Below the pieces are notes generated by a model. It worked only from the letters and a program-made list of their open reading frames with translations, was not told the origin of the DNA and ran no database searches. Shown in pieces: positions 44,172 to 53,514 of a DNA stretch of 64,000 nt; position 1 is the first letter of the stretch, and each line of letters opens with the position of its first letter. The position numbers and the translations under genes are program-made. Source of the DNA: Prevotella sp. (GTDB taxonomy: Bacteria > Bacteroidota > Bacteroidia > Bacteroidales > Bacteroidaceae); the NCBI GenBank assembly GCA_017470055.1, contig JAFUFD010000067.1:1-64000 (forward strand), given 5' to 3'.

Positions 44172-47100
44172 TTAGGCTTTTAATCCCATCGAGCAAATAA
44201 TGATGGGGTCTTTATGTTTTGTTTTATCTTCATCAATACGGCAAAGATTAGCATTCTCATACATCTCTATGACCGTGTCCACAATGTCGTCGTGGGTGCT
44301 GCCAGTGCGCATCATGCGGCCCAGGATAAACTTGGAGTTCTCCAACAATGGATAGTTATAAATTTGGTCAATGGCGAACTTCAAAAGTCCTTTCTTCTCC
44401 TGTGTGTAAAAAAGATTTAGGGGTTGCTCGTAGTAGTGATTCAGCAGGTCGTAAATCTTACGCTTGGTGCTGAAACGACTGCCAAGGATGCCTCCAACAT
44501 TGGTATTCTCGTTCTTGATGCCCTTGATGGCTTTCTCGATTAATTCCAAGTGATTATCCTGCGATTCTAATCTCGGCTCGTTGAGCGAACAGGCCATAGC
44601 CTGAAGAATGCGCTTTTGTGACTGGCTGACAATCTCACCCTTGGAGTTGTACCATGTGAGTACATCGAAATCATTATAGGTACGGGCGTATGTAATAACA
44701 CCATCCTCAATGGCACTATTGGCTTGTTTCGTAGAGTAGGCAATATTAGGCACCTCTGGAATGATACGTTTCAACTCCGGGTTAGCGTCAGTGGCATTCT
44801 TCCATATCTGGAAAGCCTGCGAGCCAAGGTCAACATCCACATCGTCCTCGTCTTCATCCAAACTGCCGCTCTTCTCATTATACATGTCACGGAGGTTTTG
44901 CTCGTTGCCTTCAAAGAAGATTTCGTCGCTGCCCACAATACCTGCATTCTCATTGATTCGGGCATTCAGGCGGGTACGCAAGTGAATGATTTCTTCCACT
45001 TTATTGGCAGGGAAGAAGGAGTAGCAATAGATTTGCTCTGAACTCTGGTCGATACGGTCCACACGTCCAGCACGCTGAATAAGGCGAATGATAGCCCAAG
45101 GCAAGTCATAGTTCACAATGACATGCGCATCCTGCAAGTTTTGTCCTTCACTGAGTACGTCGGTTGCAATCAGCACCCGTAACTCATTCTCAGCAGAAAC
45201 ATCTGCTTTGTTACTCAATGGTGAGAACCGTTCCACAATGGCAGTAGGATTCTTGCTGCCACCTGTTGCCTTGTCTATGTGCTGTATGCCTCGCTTCTTC
45301 AACTGGTGATAAACATAGTTGGCGGTATCTGAGTACTGGGTAAACACAATGACTTTATCGCTTGGATGCTTTGTGCAGAGAAGTTCTTGCAGTTCGTTGA
45401 GCTTTTGGTCGGTCTGCGGATTCCAAGCATCGCAGAGGTTAATCATTGCTATCAACTGCTCACAGTCTTTCTTCAACTGCTGCTTCAGTGTGCGCTTGAA
45501 ATATTTGGCATCTATCCACTGCACGTTGTTCTTGCCTATCAAGGCATTGTAATACTCCTCGGCCTTCTGCATATATACGACCATGTCGTTAGGGACCTGT
45601 ATGAGATTGTCGCCAGAAGCATTTTCTTCCTGTTCATCGTCATTAGAAAAAATGTCGTTGATGTCGGCATCGTCGATGAAGTCTTCGGGGAAGGTGTTCT
45701 CGTCGCTGATAGGCAGTTTGAGTTTGTTGTCAATAGCATAGATAAACACGGCATTGCGCAATATATGACGATATAGCGTGAGCAGGAAAGAAAAACCACT
45801 ACTGTCAATACGCTTGAAGAAAGTGCTTTTGCAGAAGCCCATCATACGCTCGCCAGCACGGGAGAGATTTGCAATCAGGTCACTTTCATATTTGGAAGCA
45901 TCTTCCGCCTTCTTTTCGTCCAAATAATGGATCAATCCATAACGGGGTAGTTTCAGGCTTTCCATCAAACCTATCATTTCCACAGAATAAAGCCTGCTAT
46001 ACTGGTCGCCATCAACCGTAGTAAACTTCACAGCTTTTGGTATGCGGTCGGGGAAATAGGATTTGTGTCCATCCTTAAACTCCAGATACTTACGTCCATT
46101 CTTGGGGTCAGTTTTGGCATAGTTGTCTTTGATGAAAGTACGGGTACGACGAACCAAGAAGAGTTTCATCAGTTCCTGCCAGTCCTCCTGACATTCACTA
46201 CGCTCAAAGGCCTTAATACTCCTAATGAAGTCCTCGTGCTTTTCGGCAAACTTGCGTTCACCACCAATCTCACGGATATAGGCTTCTGGACGAATGCCCA
46301 AATCTGTGTCATCATCTACGAACAGACGTAGTTGGCTGCTCAAATCCTTGTATTGCTTATTATAAGGAGTTGCGGTCAGCAGTAGCACCTTGCAGTCCTG
46401 TTTCTGAATAAGGTCACGAATATTGCGATAGCGTGTGCCCTGACTATTGCGAAGGTTGTGACTTTCATCAACAATAATCAGTTTGTAATATCTTGCATTA
46501 TCCACATCAATGGGCTTTGCCATCGACATGATATCGGCCTTTAGGTCATATTGTTTGCGGTATTTTGCCCACATGTCTTGCAAATTGGCAGGACAGATAA
46601 TCAGTGTATTACTGCCAAAGGTGTTTTCATACATCTTGGCAATGGCACAGGCAGTGATGGTCTTTCCCAGTCCCACCACATCGCCAATCATGGCTCCCCC
46701 ACGTTTCTCATTGTTCAGATGACGGGCGGCAATCTTGACTGCTGTCTGCTGGAAATCGAAAAGGCTGCTCTTGAACTCTGGCGGGATAGTAAACTCCTTG
46801 ATGCCAGTCCGGGCCTCTTCGCTTAGATGGTAGGCTGTCTTCAAATAAATATAATAAGGTGGTATTTCCTTTTCTCCTGCCCAACTGGTATCAATAATCT
46901 CTATCAGTTCTTTGGTAATGTCAAGACAGAACTTGTCTTCCCAACGGTCATCGAACCAACGGGAAAGTTTCTCAGCACTGTCGCTGTCGCCAAATTCGGC
47001 ATTCAGTTCACCTTGTTTGGTCAGTCCAGAATAAGTAAGATTGCTGCTACCCATAATGGCCTGAATCCTATTAAAGTTGTCATCAGGGCGATGGGCAAGG

Positions 47101-47549
47101 TATAACTTGGCGTGAAGAGGTTCGCGTAGATACAGTTTCACGCAGACCTTCTCGTCTTTCATCTGTGCCGAGAGACGACGCAGTGTAAACTCGTCTTGTT
47201 TGGTGGGCAGGCCCAACTGGAGTTGACGCTTGAAGTCGCGGGCAATCTCCAGTTTGCACTGACTGACATAGTTGGCATCAGGTAAGACCTGTTCTGTATA
47301 AAGTTGCCGGATTAATTCTTCCGCAGGTCGATGCATACCTATTAACAGGCGGCACTTGCGGAACTCCCTTTTGTCGTTCTCATAGACATAATCGCCCGTA
47401 AGAGTGTCTATCTGTTCCACTACGAGATTCCATCCTCTCAGATTAAAATAGCCGACGCAAAAGTCCACACGCTTTACACCTACATTAGTAATGATACCCT
47501 GTAGTCCTTCTGCGAATTTGGTTTCTATGTTATCGTAGATTCTTGCCAT
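44172..47549 (-). CDS. PLD-like plus SNF2-type helicase, defence system component
   Basis: 1125 residues. An N-terminal phospholipase-D-like domain with LHAKLYLAHRPDD and GSSNLT (H146, K148, S169, N170), the half-site of a PLD nuclease; then an SNF2/superfamily-2 motor: GDVVGLGKT (289-297), IVDESHNLRN (359-368), LLTATPYNKQ, and in the helicase C part LIQRAGRVDRIDQ. Such helicases with N-terminal PLD domains occur with adenine methyltransferases in DISARM-like and related restriction systems; no drmA/drmB-like genes are here. It would be the cleaving/translocating partner of the downstream methyltransferase. Confidence 0.85.
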   Translation of the reverse strand: MARIYDNIETKFAEGLQGIITNVGVKRVDFCVGYFNLRGWNLVVEQIDTLTGDYVYENDKREFRKCRLLIGMHRPAEELIRQLYTEQVLPDANYVSQCKLEIARDFKRQLQLGLPTKQDEFTLRRLSAQMKDEKVCVKLYLREPLHAKLYLAHRPDDNFNRIQAIMGSSNLTYSGLTKQGELNAEFGDSDSAEKLSRWFDDRWEDKFCLDITKELIEIIDTSWAGEKEIPPYYIYLKTAYHLSEEARTGIKEFTIPPEFKSSLFDFQQTAVKIAARHLNNEKRGGAMIGDVVGLGKTITACAIAKMYENTFGSNTLIICPANLQDMWAKYRKQYDLKADIMSMAKPIDVDNARYYKLIIVDESHNLRNSQGTRYRNIRDLIQKQDCKVLLLTATPYNKQYKDLSSQLRLFVDDDTDLGIRPEAYIREIGGERKFAEKHEDFIRSIKAFERSECQEDWQELMKLFLVRRTRTFIKDNYAKTDPKNGRKYLEFKDGHKSYFPDRIPKAVKFTTVDGDQYSRLYSVEMIGLMESLKLPRYGLIHYLDEKKAEDASKYESDLIANLSRAGERMMGFCKSTFFKRIDSSGFSFLLTLYRHILRNAVFIYAIDNKLKLPISDENTFPEDFIDDADINDIFSNDDEQEENASGDNLIQVPNDMVVYMQKAEEYYNALIGKNNVQWIDAKYFKRTLKQQLKKDCEQLIAMINLCDAWNPQTDQKLNELQELLCTKHPSDKVIVFTQYSDTANYVYHQLKKRGIQHIDKATGGSKNPTAIVERFSPLSNKADVSAENELRVLIATDVLSEGQNLQDAHVIVNYDLPWAIIRLIQRAGRVDRIDQSSEQIYCYSFFPANKVEEIIHLRTRLNARINENAGIVGSDEIFFEGNEQNLRDMYNEKSGSLDEDEDDVDVDLGSQAFQIWKNATDANPELKRIIPEVPNIAYSTKQANSAIEDGVITYARTYNDFDVLTWYNSKGEIVSQSQKRILQAMACSLNEPRLESQDNHLELIEKAIKGIKNENTNVGGILGSRFSTKRKIYDLLNHYYEQPLNLFYTQEKKGLLKFAIDQIYNYPLLENSKFILGRMMRTGSTHDDIVDTVIEMYENANLCRIDEDKTKHKDPIIICSMGLKA

Positions 47550-47567
47550 AATTAATTTTCCAAGACA

Positions 47568-47690
47568 CTATCCTTCTTCTGTCCAAAGTAAATCATCTAC
47601 ACAGACGCCCAACATTTTTGTCTGTTGTTTCTTTGCTATTCCTTTCTCTGCAAGTACCACCTTTAGGCGGTTGGTTCTTTTACGCTCCAT
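47568..47690 (-). CDS. 40-residue Xre-like remnant or mini-protein before the defence operon
   Basis: Reads MERKRTNRLKVVLAEKGIAK, then KQQTKMLG, then VCVDDLLWTEEG. The first 20 residues match the start of Bacteroidetes Xre regulators (NRLKVVLAEKGI), and the end matches their last helix (VDVKDLL), but the recognition helix and what follows it are missing, as if lost in an in-frame deletion. Its TATCTTTG box (47714-47721) is 24 bases upstream and the helicase ATG is 18 bases downstream. It may be a relic of a control protein or a leader peptide. Confidence 0.6.
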   Translation of the reverse strand: MERKRTNRLKVVLAEKGIAKKQQTKMLGVCVDDLLWTEEG

Positions 47691-47713
47691 TCCTAATTTG
47701 CTTGATTTTGTTA

Positions 47714-47721
47714 CAAAGATA
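47714..47721 (-). promoter_or_regulatory. -7 box of the defence operon
   Basis: Minus-strand TATCTTTG; expected to start the transcript that covers the Xre remnant, helicase, methyltransferase and the AriA/AriB pair. No clear -33. Confidence 0.5.
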
Positions 47722-47772
47722 CAATATTTTCTTTAAAGTCTGTACCTTTTAAGTAAAATAATACTTAAAAAC

Positions 47773-47805
47773 AAAAAATCCCGATACTCGCAAAGAATAT
47801 CGGGA
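47773..47805 (-). terminator. Terminator of the ffh-folD-vor operon
   Basis: TCCCGATA and TATCGGGA arms with a T run on the minus strand, 28 bases beyond the last stop of the oxidoreductase genes. Confidence 0.8.
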
Positions 47806-47832
47806 AAATATGATACGTAGACAGGTATGTCC

Positions 47833-48375
47833 CTACACCTGCTCAATAATCTTGCCACCCTCCTCAATTGCCTGCATATTGAGGGGGATGAGGGAATGAT
47901 GACGCTCAGGCAATGTCTTGTACAGTGCTTTCTCCACGCCCTTGGTACTGACAACAGGGGCGACCTTGAGAAGTCCGCCCAACACAATCATGTTGAACAC
48001 TTTGCCATTCTTCATCTCCGCAGCCTTATCCATCGCATCGATGCGGTAGATAGTGATATCCTTACGGGTGGGCGGATTAATAATGCCATAGCCATCGTAA
48101 ATCAGGATACCGCCAGGTTTTAGTTTCGGCTCAAACTTCTCTAAAGAGGGTTGGTTGAGCACGATGGCGATATCGAACTTACTGAGGATAGGAGAACTGA
48201 TCTTCTCGTCGCTCACGATGACAGTCACATTGGCTGTACCGCCACGCTGCTCAGGACCATAGGCAGGCATCCATGTCACCTCCTTGTCGTCCATCAGACC
48301 CGAATAGGCAAGAATCTTACCCATCGACAGCACGCCTTGGCCACCGAAACCACTGATAATTATCTCTTTCTTCAT
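47833..48375 (-). CDS. vorC: 2-oxoacid:ferredoxin oxidoreductase, gamma subunit
   Basis: Gamma (catalytic-domain III type) subunit of a KOR/VOR-family enzyme. 180 residues from the ATG at 48375: IISGFGGQGVLSMGKILAYSG at the start, then MPAYGPEQRGGTANVTVIVS and NMIVLGGLLKVAP, all typical. The longer frame from 48435 lies inside the beta-subunit gene. It overlaps that gene by four bases. Whether the substrate is 2-oxoglutarate or branched-chain 2-oxoacids cannot be read; the symbol follows the usual Bacteroides naming. Confidence 0.85.
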   Translation of the reverse strand: MKKEIIISGFGGQGVLSMGKILAYSGLMDDKEVTWMPAYGPEQRGGTANVTVIVSDEKISSPILSKFDIAIVLNQPSLEKFEPKLKPGGILIYDGYGIINPPTRKDITIYRIDAMDKAAEMKNGKVFNMIVLGGLLKVAPVVSTKGVEKALYKTLPERHHSLIPLNMQAIEEGGKIIEQV

Positions 48376-49136
48376 TTTGTTGTGTCTTTTAAGTCCCCTT
48401 TCGGATAGTAGTTGAACATGTGTTCCTGCATCCACTCGTTGGCAGCCTTAGGTGACATCTTCCAACCACTGTTACAGGTCGATACGATCTCCACCAGACT
48501 ACTGCCCTTACCAGCCATCGATGCCTCAAAAGCCTTGCGGATAGCCTTCTTCGCACTACGGATAGCGGCTACCGTCTCCACCGACTGGCGAGTGACATAG
48601 CAAGTTCCCTCCAGAGTGGCTGCAATCTCTGTGATATGCAAGGGATAGCCGTGCAGGTCTGCCTGACGACCATAGGGACAAGTCGATGTCTTCATACCCA
48701 TCAGCGTAGTAGGTGCCATCTGCCCACCCGTCATACCGTAGATAGCGTTATTGATGAAGATGATTGCAATATTCTCACCACGGTTCAGCGCATGGATGGT
48801 CTCACAGGTACCGATACAGGCAAGGTCACCATCACCCTGATAAGTGAACACGAGGCGGTCAGGCCACAGACGCTTGATAGCGGTAGCAACAGCGGGCGCA
48901 CGTCCATGTGCCGCCTCCTGCCAGTCGATATCTAAATAGTTATAGGCGAAGACAGCACAGCCTACAGGACTGACTCCCACAGTCTTCTCCTCCATTCCCA
49001 TCTCCTCGATGACTTCAGCCACGAGTTTATGCACCACACCATGTGAGCAACCAGGGCAATAGTGCATGTGGTTGTCATTCATCAGTGTTGGTTTCTGATA
49101 TACCAGATTCTCTGGTGCTATGATATTATTTTCCAT
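48372..49136 (-). CDS. vorA: 2-oxoacid:ferredoxin oxidoreductase, beta subunit (TPP-binding)
   Basis: 254 residues with the cysteine-bearing start YCPGCSHGVVHKLV, the CoA/TPP region VGVSPVGCAVFAY, and the TPP motif GDGDLACIGTCE...NNAIYGMTGGQM (about residues 97-130). Oxidatively decarboxylates a 2-oxoacid to an acyl-CoA with ferredoxin as acceptor. Its ATG at 49136 touches the last base of the alpha-subunit stop codon, implying coupled translation. Confidence 0.88.
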   Translation of the reverse strand: MENNIIAPENLVYQKPTLMNDNHMHYCPGCSHGVVHKLVAEVIEEMGMEEKTVGVSPVGCAVFAYNYLDIDWQEAAHGRAPAVATAIKRLWPDRLVFTYQGDGDLACIGTCETIHALNRGENIAIIFINNAIYGMTGGQMAPTTLMGMKTSTCPYGRQADLHGYPLHITEIAATLEGTCYVTRQSVETVAAIRSAKKAIRKAFEASMAGKGSSLVEIVSTCNSGWKMSPKAANEWMQEHMFNYYPKGDLKDTTK

Positions 49137-50215
49137 TAGACTAATTTCTTTAATGCTTCCACTATCTCCTCCGGTTCAGGAACGATACCGCCCAAGCGTC
49201 CGAACTGCTCTACAGGCTGGGCACCGTTGATAGAAAGGCGAACATCCTGCACCATCTGTCCCGCATTAATCTCCACGACGAGTACTCCTTTCTTGCCCTT
49301 TGCCGTCTCAGCGACAGCCTTTGAGGGGAAGGGCCACAATGTGATAGGACGAAGTATGCCGACCTTGATACCCTCCTCACGAGCCATCTCGATAGCCTTC
49401 TGTGCCAAACGTGCGGCAGAGCCGAACGCAACGATCAGCAGTTCCGCATCATCGCAGTCCAATAACTCATAACGAGGCTCTTTTTCCTGTATCTCCTTGT
49501 ATTTCTCCTGCAAGTGGATATTACGAGCCTCCATCACCTCTGGCTTCAACTCCAATGAGGTGATGATATTGGGCTTACGGTCCTTGGTACGTCCGATGGT
49601 AGCCCAAGGACACTCCTGACGGATTTGCTCCTCTGTGCGACGGGGTTTATAGGGAGGCAACACGATTTTCTCCATCATCTGTCCGATGACACCATCAGCA
49701 AGAATCATGGCAGGATTACGATACTTGAAAGCAAGTTCAAAGGCAAGATCAACGAAGTCAGCCATCTCCTGTACAGAGTTAGGAGCCAGCACGATGACAT
49801 TATAGTCACCATTACCACCGCCACGGGTAGCCTGGAAATAGTCACCCTGAGAAGGTTGTATCGTTCCCAGTCCAGGACCGCCACGCTGTACGTTCACAAA
49901 GACACCAGGCAGTTCGGCACCAGCCATATAGGTGATACCCTCCTGCATCAGTGCGATACCGGGTGAAGAAGAAGAGGTCAGTACGCGCTTACCTGCCGCC
50001 GCACCACCATAAATCATATTAATCGACGCCACCTCACTCTCAGCCTGCAGCACCACCATACCCGTGGTCTCCCAAGGCTTCAGTTCGGCAAGGGTCTCTA
50101 TCACTTCACTCTGTGGGGTAATAGGATATCCAAAATATCCGTCAGCGCCACAACGGATGGCAGCGTGGGCTATCGCCTCGTTGCCCTTCATCAGTGTTAC
50201 TTCTTGCTCTGCCAT
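49136..50215 (-). CDS. vorB: 2-oxoacid:ferredoxin oxidoreductase, alpha subunit
   Basis: 359 residues, the length of VorB/KorA. Motifs: MKGNEAIAHAAIRCGADGYFGYPITPQSEV split as KGNEAIAHAAIRCG and GYFGYPITPQSE, VLTSSSSPGIALMQEGITY, LADGVIGQMMEK, and the C-terminal LRPITLWPFPSKAV. Forms a complex with the downstream beta and gamma subunits and the upstream small ferredoxin. Links amino-acid or 2-oxoacid breakdown to ferredoxin in anaerobes. KOR and VOR cannot be told apart from sequence alone. Confidence 0.88.
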   Translation of the reverse strand: MAEQEVTLMKGNEAIAHAAIRCGADGYFGYPITPQSEVIETLAELKPWETTGMVVLQAESEVASINMIYGGAAAGKRVLTSSSSPGIALMQEGITYMAGAELPGVFVNVQRGGPGLGTIQPSQGDYFQATRGGGNGDYNVIVLAPNSVQEMADFVDLAFELAFKYRNPAMILADGVIGQMMEKIVLPPYKPRRTEEQIRQECPWATIGRTKDRKPNIITSLELKPEVMEARNIHLQEKYKEIQEKEPRYELLDCDDAELLIVAFGSAARLAQKAIEMAREEGIKVGILRPITLWPFPSKAVAETAKGKKGVLVVEINAGQMVQDVRLSINGAQPVEQFGRLGGIVPEPEEIVEALKKLV

Positions 50216-50218
50216 CTT

Positions 50219-50449
50219 TTACTCCTCCACTTTTTTACGATAGACCGTGATACATCCGTCAGGGCAAACCACTGCACACGACGTACAACCAGTGCACTTG
50301 TCTATCTGCACAGACTCCACATAGGGATAGCCATGCACATTGACACGATTAGCCAATGCGATGACACCTTGTGGACATGCGCTGACACACAGCACACATC
50401 CTTTACAACGGTCGGTATTCACCACAATAGCACCTTTCAGTTTAGCCAT
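50219..50449 (-). CDS. 2x[4Fe-4S] ferredoxin-type subunit (delta) of the oxidoreductase
   Basis: 76 residues with two full cluster motifs, CKGCVLCVSACP and CTGCTSCAVVCP, around a central turn. It passes electrons between the TPP site of the oxidoreductase and free ferredoxin. Three bases upstream of the alpha subunit gene. Confidence 0.92.
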   Translation of the reverse strand: MAKLKGAIVVNTDRCKGCVLCVSACPQGVIALANRVNVHGYPYVESVQIDKCTGCTSCAVVCPDGCITVYRKKVEE

Positions 50450-50463
50450 TTCTTAGTATTTGT

Positions 50464-50643
50464 TTATGGATTATAGTAATCCTTATGATAAAAACTCATG
50501 ATATCATCGAGCATCCGCTTCGCCTCTACAGCAGGACTGTCCGGGTCTAGTTCCGCTGCCTTGATATAGCAGTTTATTGCCTCCTGCCAGTTGCCCTGCT
50601 TCCGATAGGCGTTACCCTGCTCGTAATACTCCTGGGCGCTCAT
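50464..50643 (-). CDS. 59-residue TPR protein in folD-vor operon
   Basis: Reads [40 protein letters not shown], then [19 protein letters not shown]: one clear tetratricopeptide repeat plus a capping helix. Its ATG overlaps the folD stop (ATGA) and the ferredoxin gene starts 14 bases after it, so it is tightly held in the operon. Possibly an assembly or interaction partner of the oxidoreductase; that is inference from position. Confidence 0.8.
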   Translation of the reverse strand: MSAQEYYEQGNAYRKQGNWQEAINCYIKAAELDPDSPAVEAKRMLDDIMSFYHKDYYNP

Positions 50644-51518
50644 TTGTAATACTCACGCTTGCCTGCGGCAAGGGTATTCTTCATCAGCGAGCAGATGGTC
50701 ATCGGACCTACTCCACCTGGAACGGGAGTGATATAAGAACATTTCTCCGCCACCTCGTCAAACTTCACATCACCATTCAAACGGAAACCGCTCTTACGAG
50801 TAGCGTCTGGCACACGGGTAGTACCTACGTCGATGATCACGGCACCATCCTTCACCATATCGGCAGTCACGAAGTCTGGCTGTCCGATAGCGGCGATGAT
50901 GATATCCGCCTCACGGCACTCCTCCTTTAACGTCTTGGAGCGAGAGTGACATACGGTTACGGTAGCGTCACCATATTGTTTCTGCATCATCAACTGTGCC
51001 ATAGGTTTACCCACGATATTGGAGCGACCCAGAATAACGCATTTCTTACCACTGGTCTCAATGTTATAGCGTTTTAACAAGGTTATGATACCCAATGGAG
51101 TAGCGGAGATAAAGCACGGCAGACCGATAGCCATACGCCCCACGTTGATAGGATGGAAACCATCCACATCCTTACGATAGTCGATAGCCTCGATAATCTT
51201 CTGCTCATCAATATGCTTGGGAAGAGGCAACTGTACAATGAAGCCGTCTACATCAGCATTCTTGTTCAACTTGTCCACACAGGCAAGGAGTTCCTCCTCT
51301 GTGATATCTGCCTCATAGCGGATAAGAGTCGACTTAAAACCACAAGCCTCACACGCCAGCACCTTATTCTTCACATAGGTCTCGCTTCCACCGTCATGAC
51401 CAACCAGCACAGCGGCAAGATGGGGCTGCTTACCACCACGAGCCACAATCTCCTTTACCTCTTCGGCAATCTCCGCCTTGATAGCGGTTGCCGTCGCTTT
51501 TCCATCTATTAACTGCAT
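50640..51518 (-). CDS. folD: Bifunctional methylenetetrahydrofolate dehydrogenase/cyclohydrolase
   Basis: Interconverts methylene-, methenyl- and formyl-tetrahydrofolate. 292 residues from the ATG at 51518 ([10 protein letters not shown]); the longer frame from 51536 overlaps ffh. Conserved segments: [14 protein letters not shown] with the catalytic Lys, [41 protein letters not shown] and [12 protein letters not shown]. It lies 14 bases downstream of ffh and its stop overlaps the next small gene. Confidence 0.96.
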   Translation of the reverse strand: MQLIDGKATATAIKAEIAEEVKEIVARGGKQPHLAAVLVGHDGGSETYVKNKVLACEACGFKSTLIRYEADITEEELLACVDKLNKNADVDGFIVQLPLPKHIDEQKIIEAIDYRKDVDGFHPINVGRMAIGLPCFISATPLGIITLLKRYNIETSGKKCVILGRSNIVGKPMAQLMMQKQYGDATVTVCHSRSKTLKEECREADIIIAAIGQPDFVTADMVKDGAVIIDVGTTRVPDATRKSGFRLNGDVKFDEVAEKCSYITPVPGGVGPMTICSLMKNTLAAGKREYYK

Positions 51519-51532
51519 AACTCTACAAATTA

Positions 51533-52885
51533 TCAAAATTTCGGCATTCCCCCGCGCATTTTCATAGCGGCAGCCATCTGCGCCATCTTCGAATTGCCAG
51601 TGCCAGCCACCATCTTCATCATCTTGCGGGTCTGGTCAAACTGTTTCATCAGGCGGTTGACCTCCTCGATCTTCGTGCCAGATCCTTTGGCTATACGCAG
51701 ACGACGGCTCTGGTTGATGATATCAGGATTGGCACGCTCCTTTGGAGTCATCGAGTTGATGATTGCCTCAATACCCTTGAAGGCGTTATCGTCGATATCG
51801 ATATCCTTGATAGCCTTGCCGACCCCAGGAATCATACCAGCAAGGTCCTTGATGTTGCCCATCTTCTTGATTTGCTGAATCTGACTCATGAAATCGTCAA
51901 AGTCAAACTTGTTCTTGCGGATCTTCTTCTCCAACTCACGAGCCTTTTTCTCATCAAACTGCTCTTGGGCACGCTCCACCAGGCTGACGATATCACCCAT
52001 ACCGAGGATACGGTCTGCCATACGCTCTGGGTGGAACACGTCGATAGCCTCCATCTTCTCACCCGTTCCCACGAACTTAATGGGTTTGGTGACAACGGTA
52101 CGGATAGAGAGGGCGGCACCACCACGGGTATCACCATCCAGTTTCGTCAGTACCACACCGTCGAAATCCAGACGGTCGTTGAACTCCTTGGCGGTATTGA
52201 CAGCATCCTGTCCTGTCATCGAGTCAACGACAAAAAGGGTCTCGTCAGGATTAACGGCTTCTTTCAGAGTGGCTATCTCGTTCATCATCTCCTCGTCGAC
52301 AGCAAGACGACCGGCAGTATCGATGATGACTACATTATAGTTCTTTGCCTTCGCCTCTTTGATGGCATTATTGGCAATCTCCACTACATTCTTGTTATCG
52401 GGCTCGGAATAGACAGGAACGCCTATGCTCTCTCCCACTACATGCAACTGCTGGATAGCGGCAGGACGATAGACGTCACAAGCCACCAACATGGGGTTCT
52501 TATGCTGCTTGGTCTTCAGCAGATTGGCAAGTTTACCACTGAACGTGGTCTTACCAGAACCTTGCAGACCAGACATGAGGATAATAGCAGGACGGTTCTC
52601 CAAATTCAACTCCACAGCCTTGCCACCCATCAGTTCCGCAAGTTCATCGTGGACGATCTTCACCATCAACTGACTGGGCTTCACGGCAGTGAGTACGTTC
52701 ATACCCAGTGCCTTCTGCTTGACGGTATCTGTAAAGGTCTTTGCCACCTTGTAGTTGACATCGGCATCCAACAGGGCACGACGCACATCTTTCAAGGTCT
52801 CGGCTACGTTAATCTCGGTGATTTTCCCCTCACCCTTTAATATCTTGAACGACCGTTCAAGTCTGTCACTTAAATTCTCAAACAT
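51533..52885 (-). CDS. ffh: Signal recognition particle protein Ffh
   Basis: GTPase of the bacterial SRP, which targets membrane proteins to FtsY and the translocon. 450 residues from the ATG at 52885 ([20 protein letters not shown]), supported by the promoter at 52912-52942, which excludes the upstream ATG at 52912. N domain, G domain with [16 protein letters not shown] and [10 protein letters not shown], then the Met-rich M domain (about 300-430) with [12 protein letters not shown] and a KMRGGMPKF tail. First gene of a unit ffh-folD-TPR-vor. Confidence 0.97.
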   Translation of the reverse strand: MFENLSDRLERSFKILKGEGKITEINVAETLKDVRRALLDADVNYKVAKTFTDTVKQKALGMNVLTAVKPSQLMVKIVHDELAELMGGKAVELNLENRPAIILMSGLQGSGKTTFSGKLANLLKTKQHKNPMLVACDVYRPAAIQQLHVVGESIGVPVYSEPDNKNVVEIANNAIKEAKAKNYNVVIIDTAGRLAVDEEMMNEIATLKEAVNPDETLFVVDSMTGQDAVNTAKEFNDRLDFDGVVLTKLDGDTRGGAALSIRTVVTKPIKFVGTGEKMEAIDVFHPERMADRILGMGDIVSLVERAQEQFDEKKARELEKKIRKNKFDFDDFMSQIQQIKKMGNIKDLAGMIPGVGKAIKDIDIDDNAFKGIEAIINSMTPKERANPDIINQSRRLRIAKGSGTKIEEVNRLMKQFDQTRKMMKMVAGTGNSKMAQMAAAMKMRGGMPKF

Positions 52886-52911
52886 ATATACCTTATTTAT
52901 ATTAGTGTGCA

Positions 52912-52942
52912 AAGGTACAAAGATTATTTAGAATTACCAAAT
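52912..52942 (-). promoter_or_regulatory. Promoter of the ffh operon
   Basis: Minus-strand TTTG at 52939-52942 and TACCTTTG at 52912-52919, spacer 19. Confidence 0.75.
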
Positions 52943-53514
52943 TTGGGAAAAGAAAACTCACATCCGCAATATTGTTGGTTATAGAAATCAAATTCCTTCA
53001 GCAGTTGGTTACGACGCTCATAGAGTCCGCCTTTACGCCAGTTCTGAGCCCAGAAACGAGTACCATCCACCGCTTGCTCCGCAAGATGCCCGGCACGCTC
53101 AATCTGCTCCAGACTCTTCCATCGGGAAGAGGCGAGCGTGGTGGTGAAATAAGTGAGTCCCAACCGCTTCGCCTCCTGCGCTGCCCTCGTCAACCGTAAT
53201 TTAAAGCACTGCTCACAGCGTCGCCCTCGCTCAGGCTCTCCTTCCAGTCCGCAGACTCCTTGCAGCCAACGATCGTGGTCATAGTCTCCATCTATCCATT
53301 CAATCCCCAGACTATCCGCATGTCGCTTACTCTCGTTCTTCCTGATCTCATACTCCTCACGGGGGAAGATATTGGGGTTATAATAGAAGATGGTGGGACG
53401 CACCTCATGCTGCATCATCCATTCCACAATGGCTGACGAGCAGGGAGCGCAACACGCATGAAGCAACACCGCATCACAATCCTCTGGCTTTCCAAATACG
53501 CTCTTTCGCTTCAT
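52924..53514 (-). CDS. queH: Epoxyqueuosine reductase QueH
   Basis: Last step of queuosine tRNA modification: reduces epoxyqueuosine using an iron-sulfur cluster. 196 residues from the ATG at 53514; the open frame extends further upstream but inside the DnaJ-type gene. QueH cysteines: [10 protein letters not shown] near residue 18, [12 protein letters not shown] near 98, and the C-terminal YCGCEFS. Its start overlaps the end of the djlA-like gene by 41 bases in a different frame, a long overlap, and its 3' end runs into the ffh promoter region. Confidence 0.9.
   Translation of the reverse strand: MKRKSVFGKPEDCDAVLLHACCAPCSSAIVEWMMQHEVRPTIFYYNPNIFPREEYEIRKNESKRHADSLGIEWIDGDYDHDRWLQGVCGLEGEPERGRRCEQCFKLRLTRAAQEAKRLGLTYFTTTLASSRWKSLEQIERAGHLAEQAVDGTRFWAQNWRKGGLYERRNQLLKEFDFYNQQYCGCEFSFPKFGNSK

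Noticed and set aside
44172..47549. Helicase as type I HsdR or as full DISARM
   Set aside because: It has a PLD-type N-terminus and no HsdR-like nuclease; DISARM genes drmA and drmB are absent.
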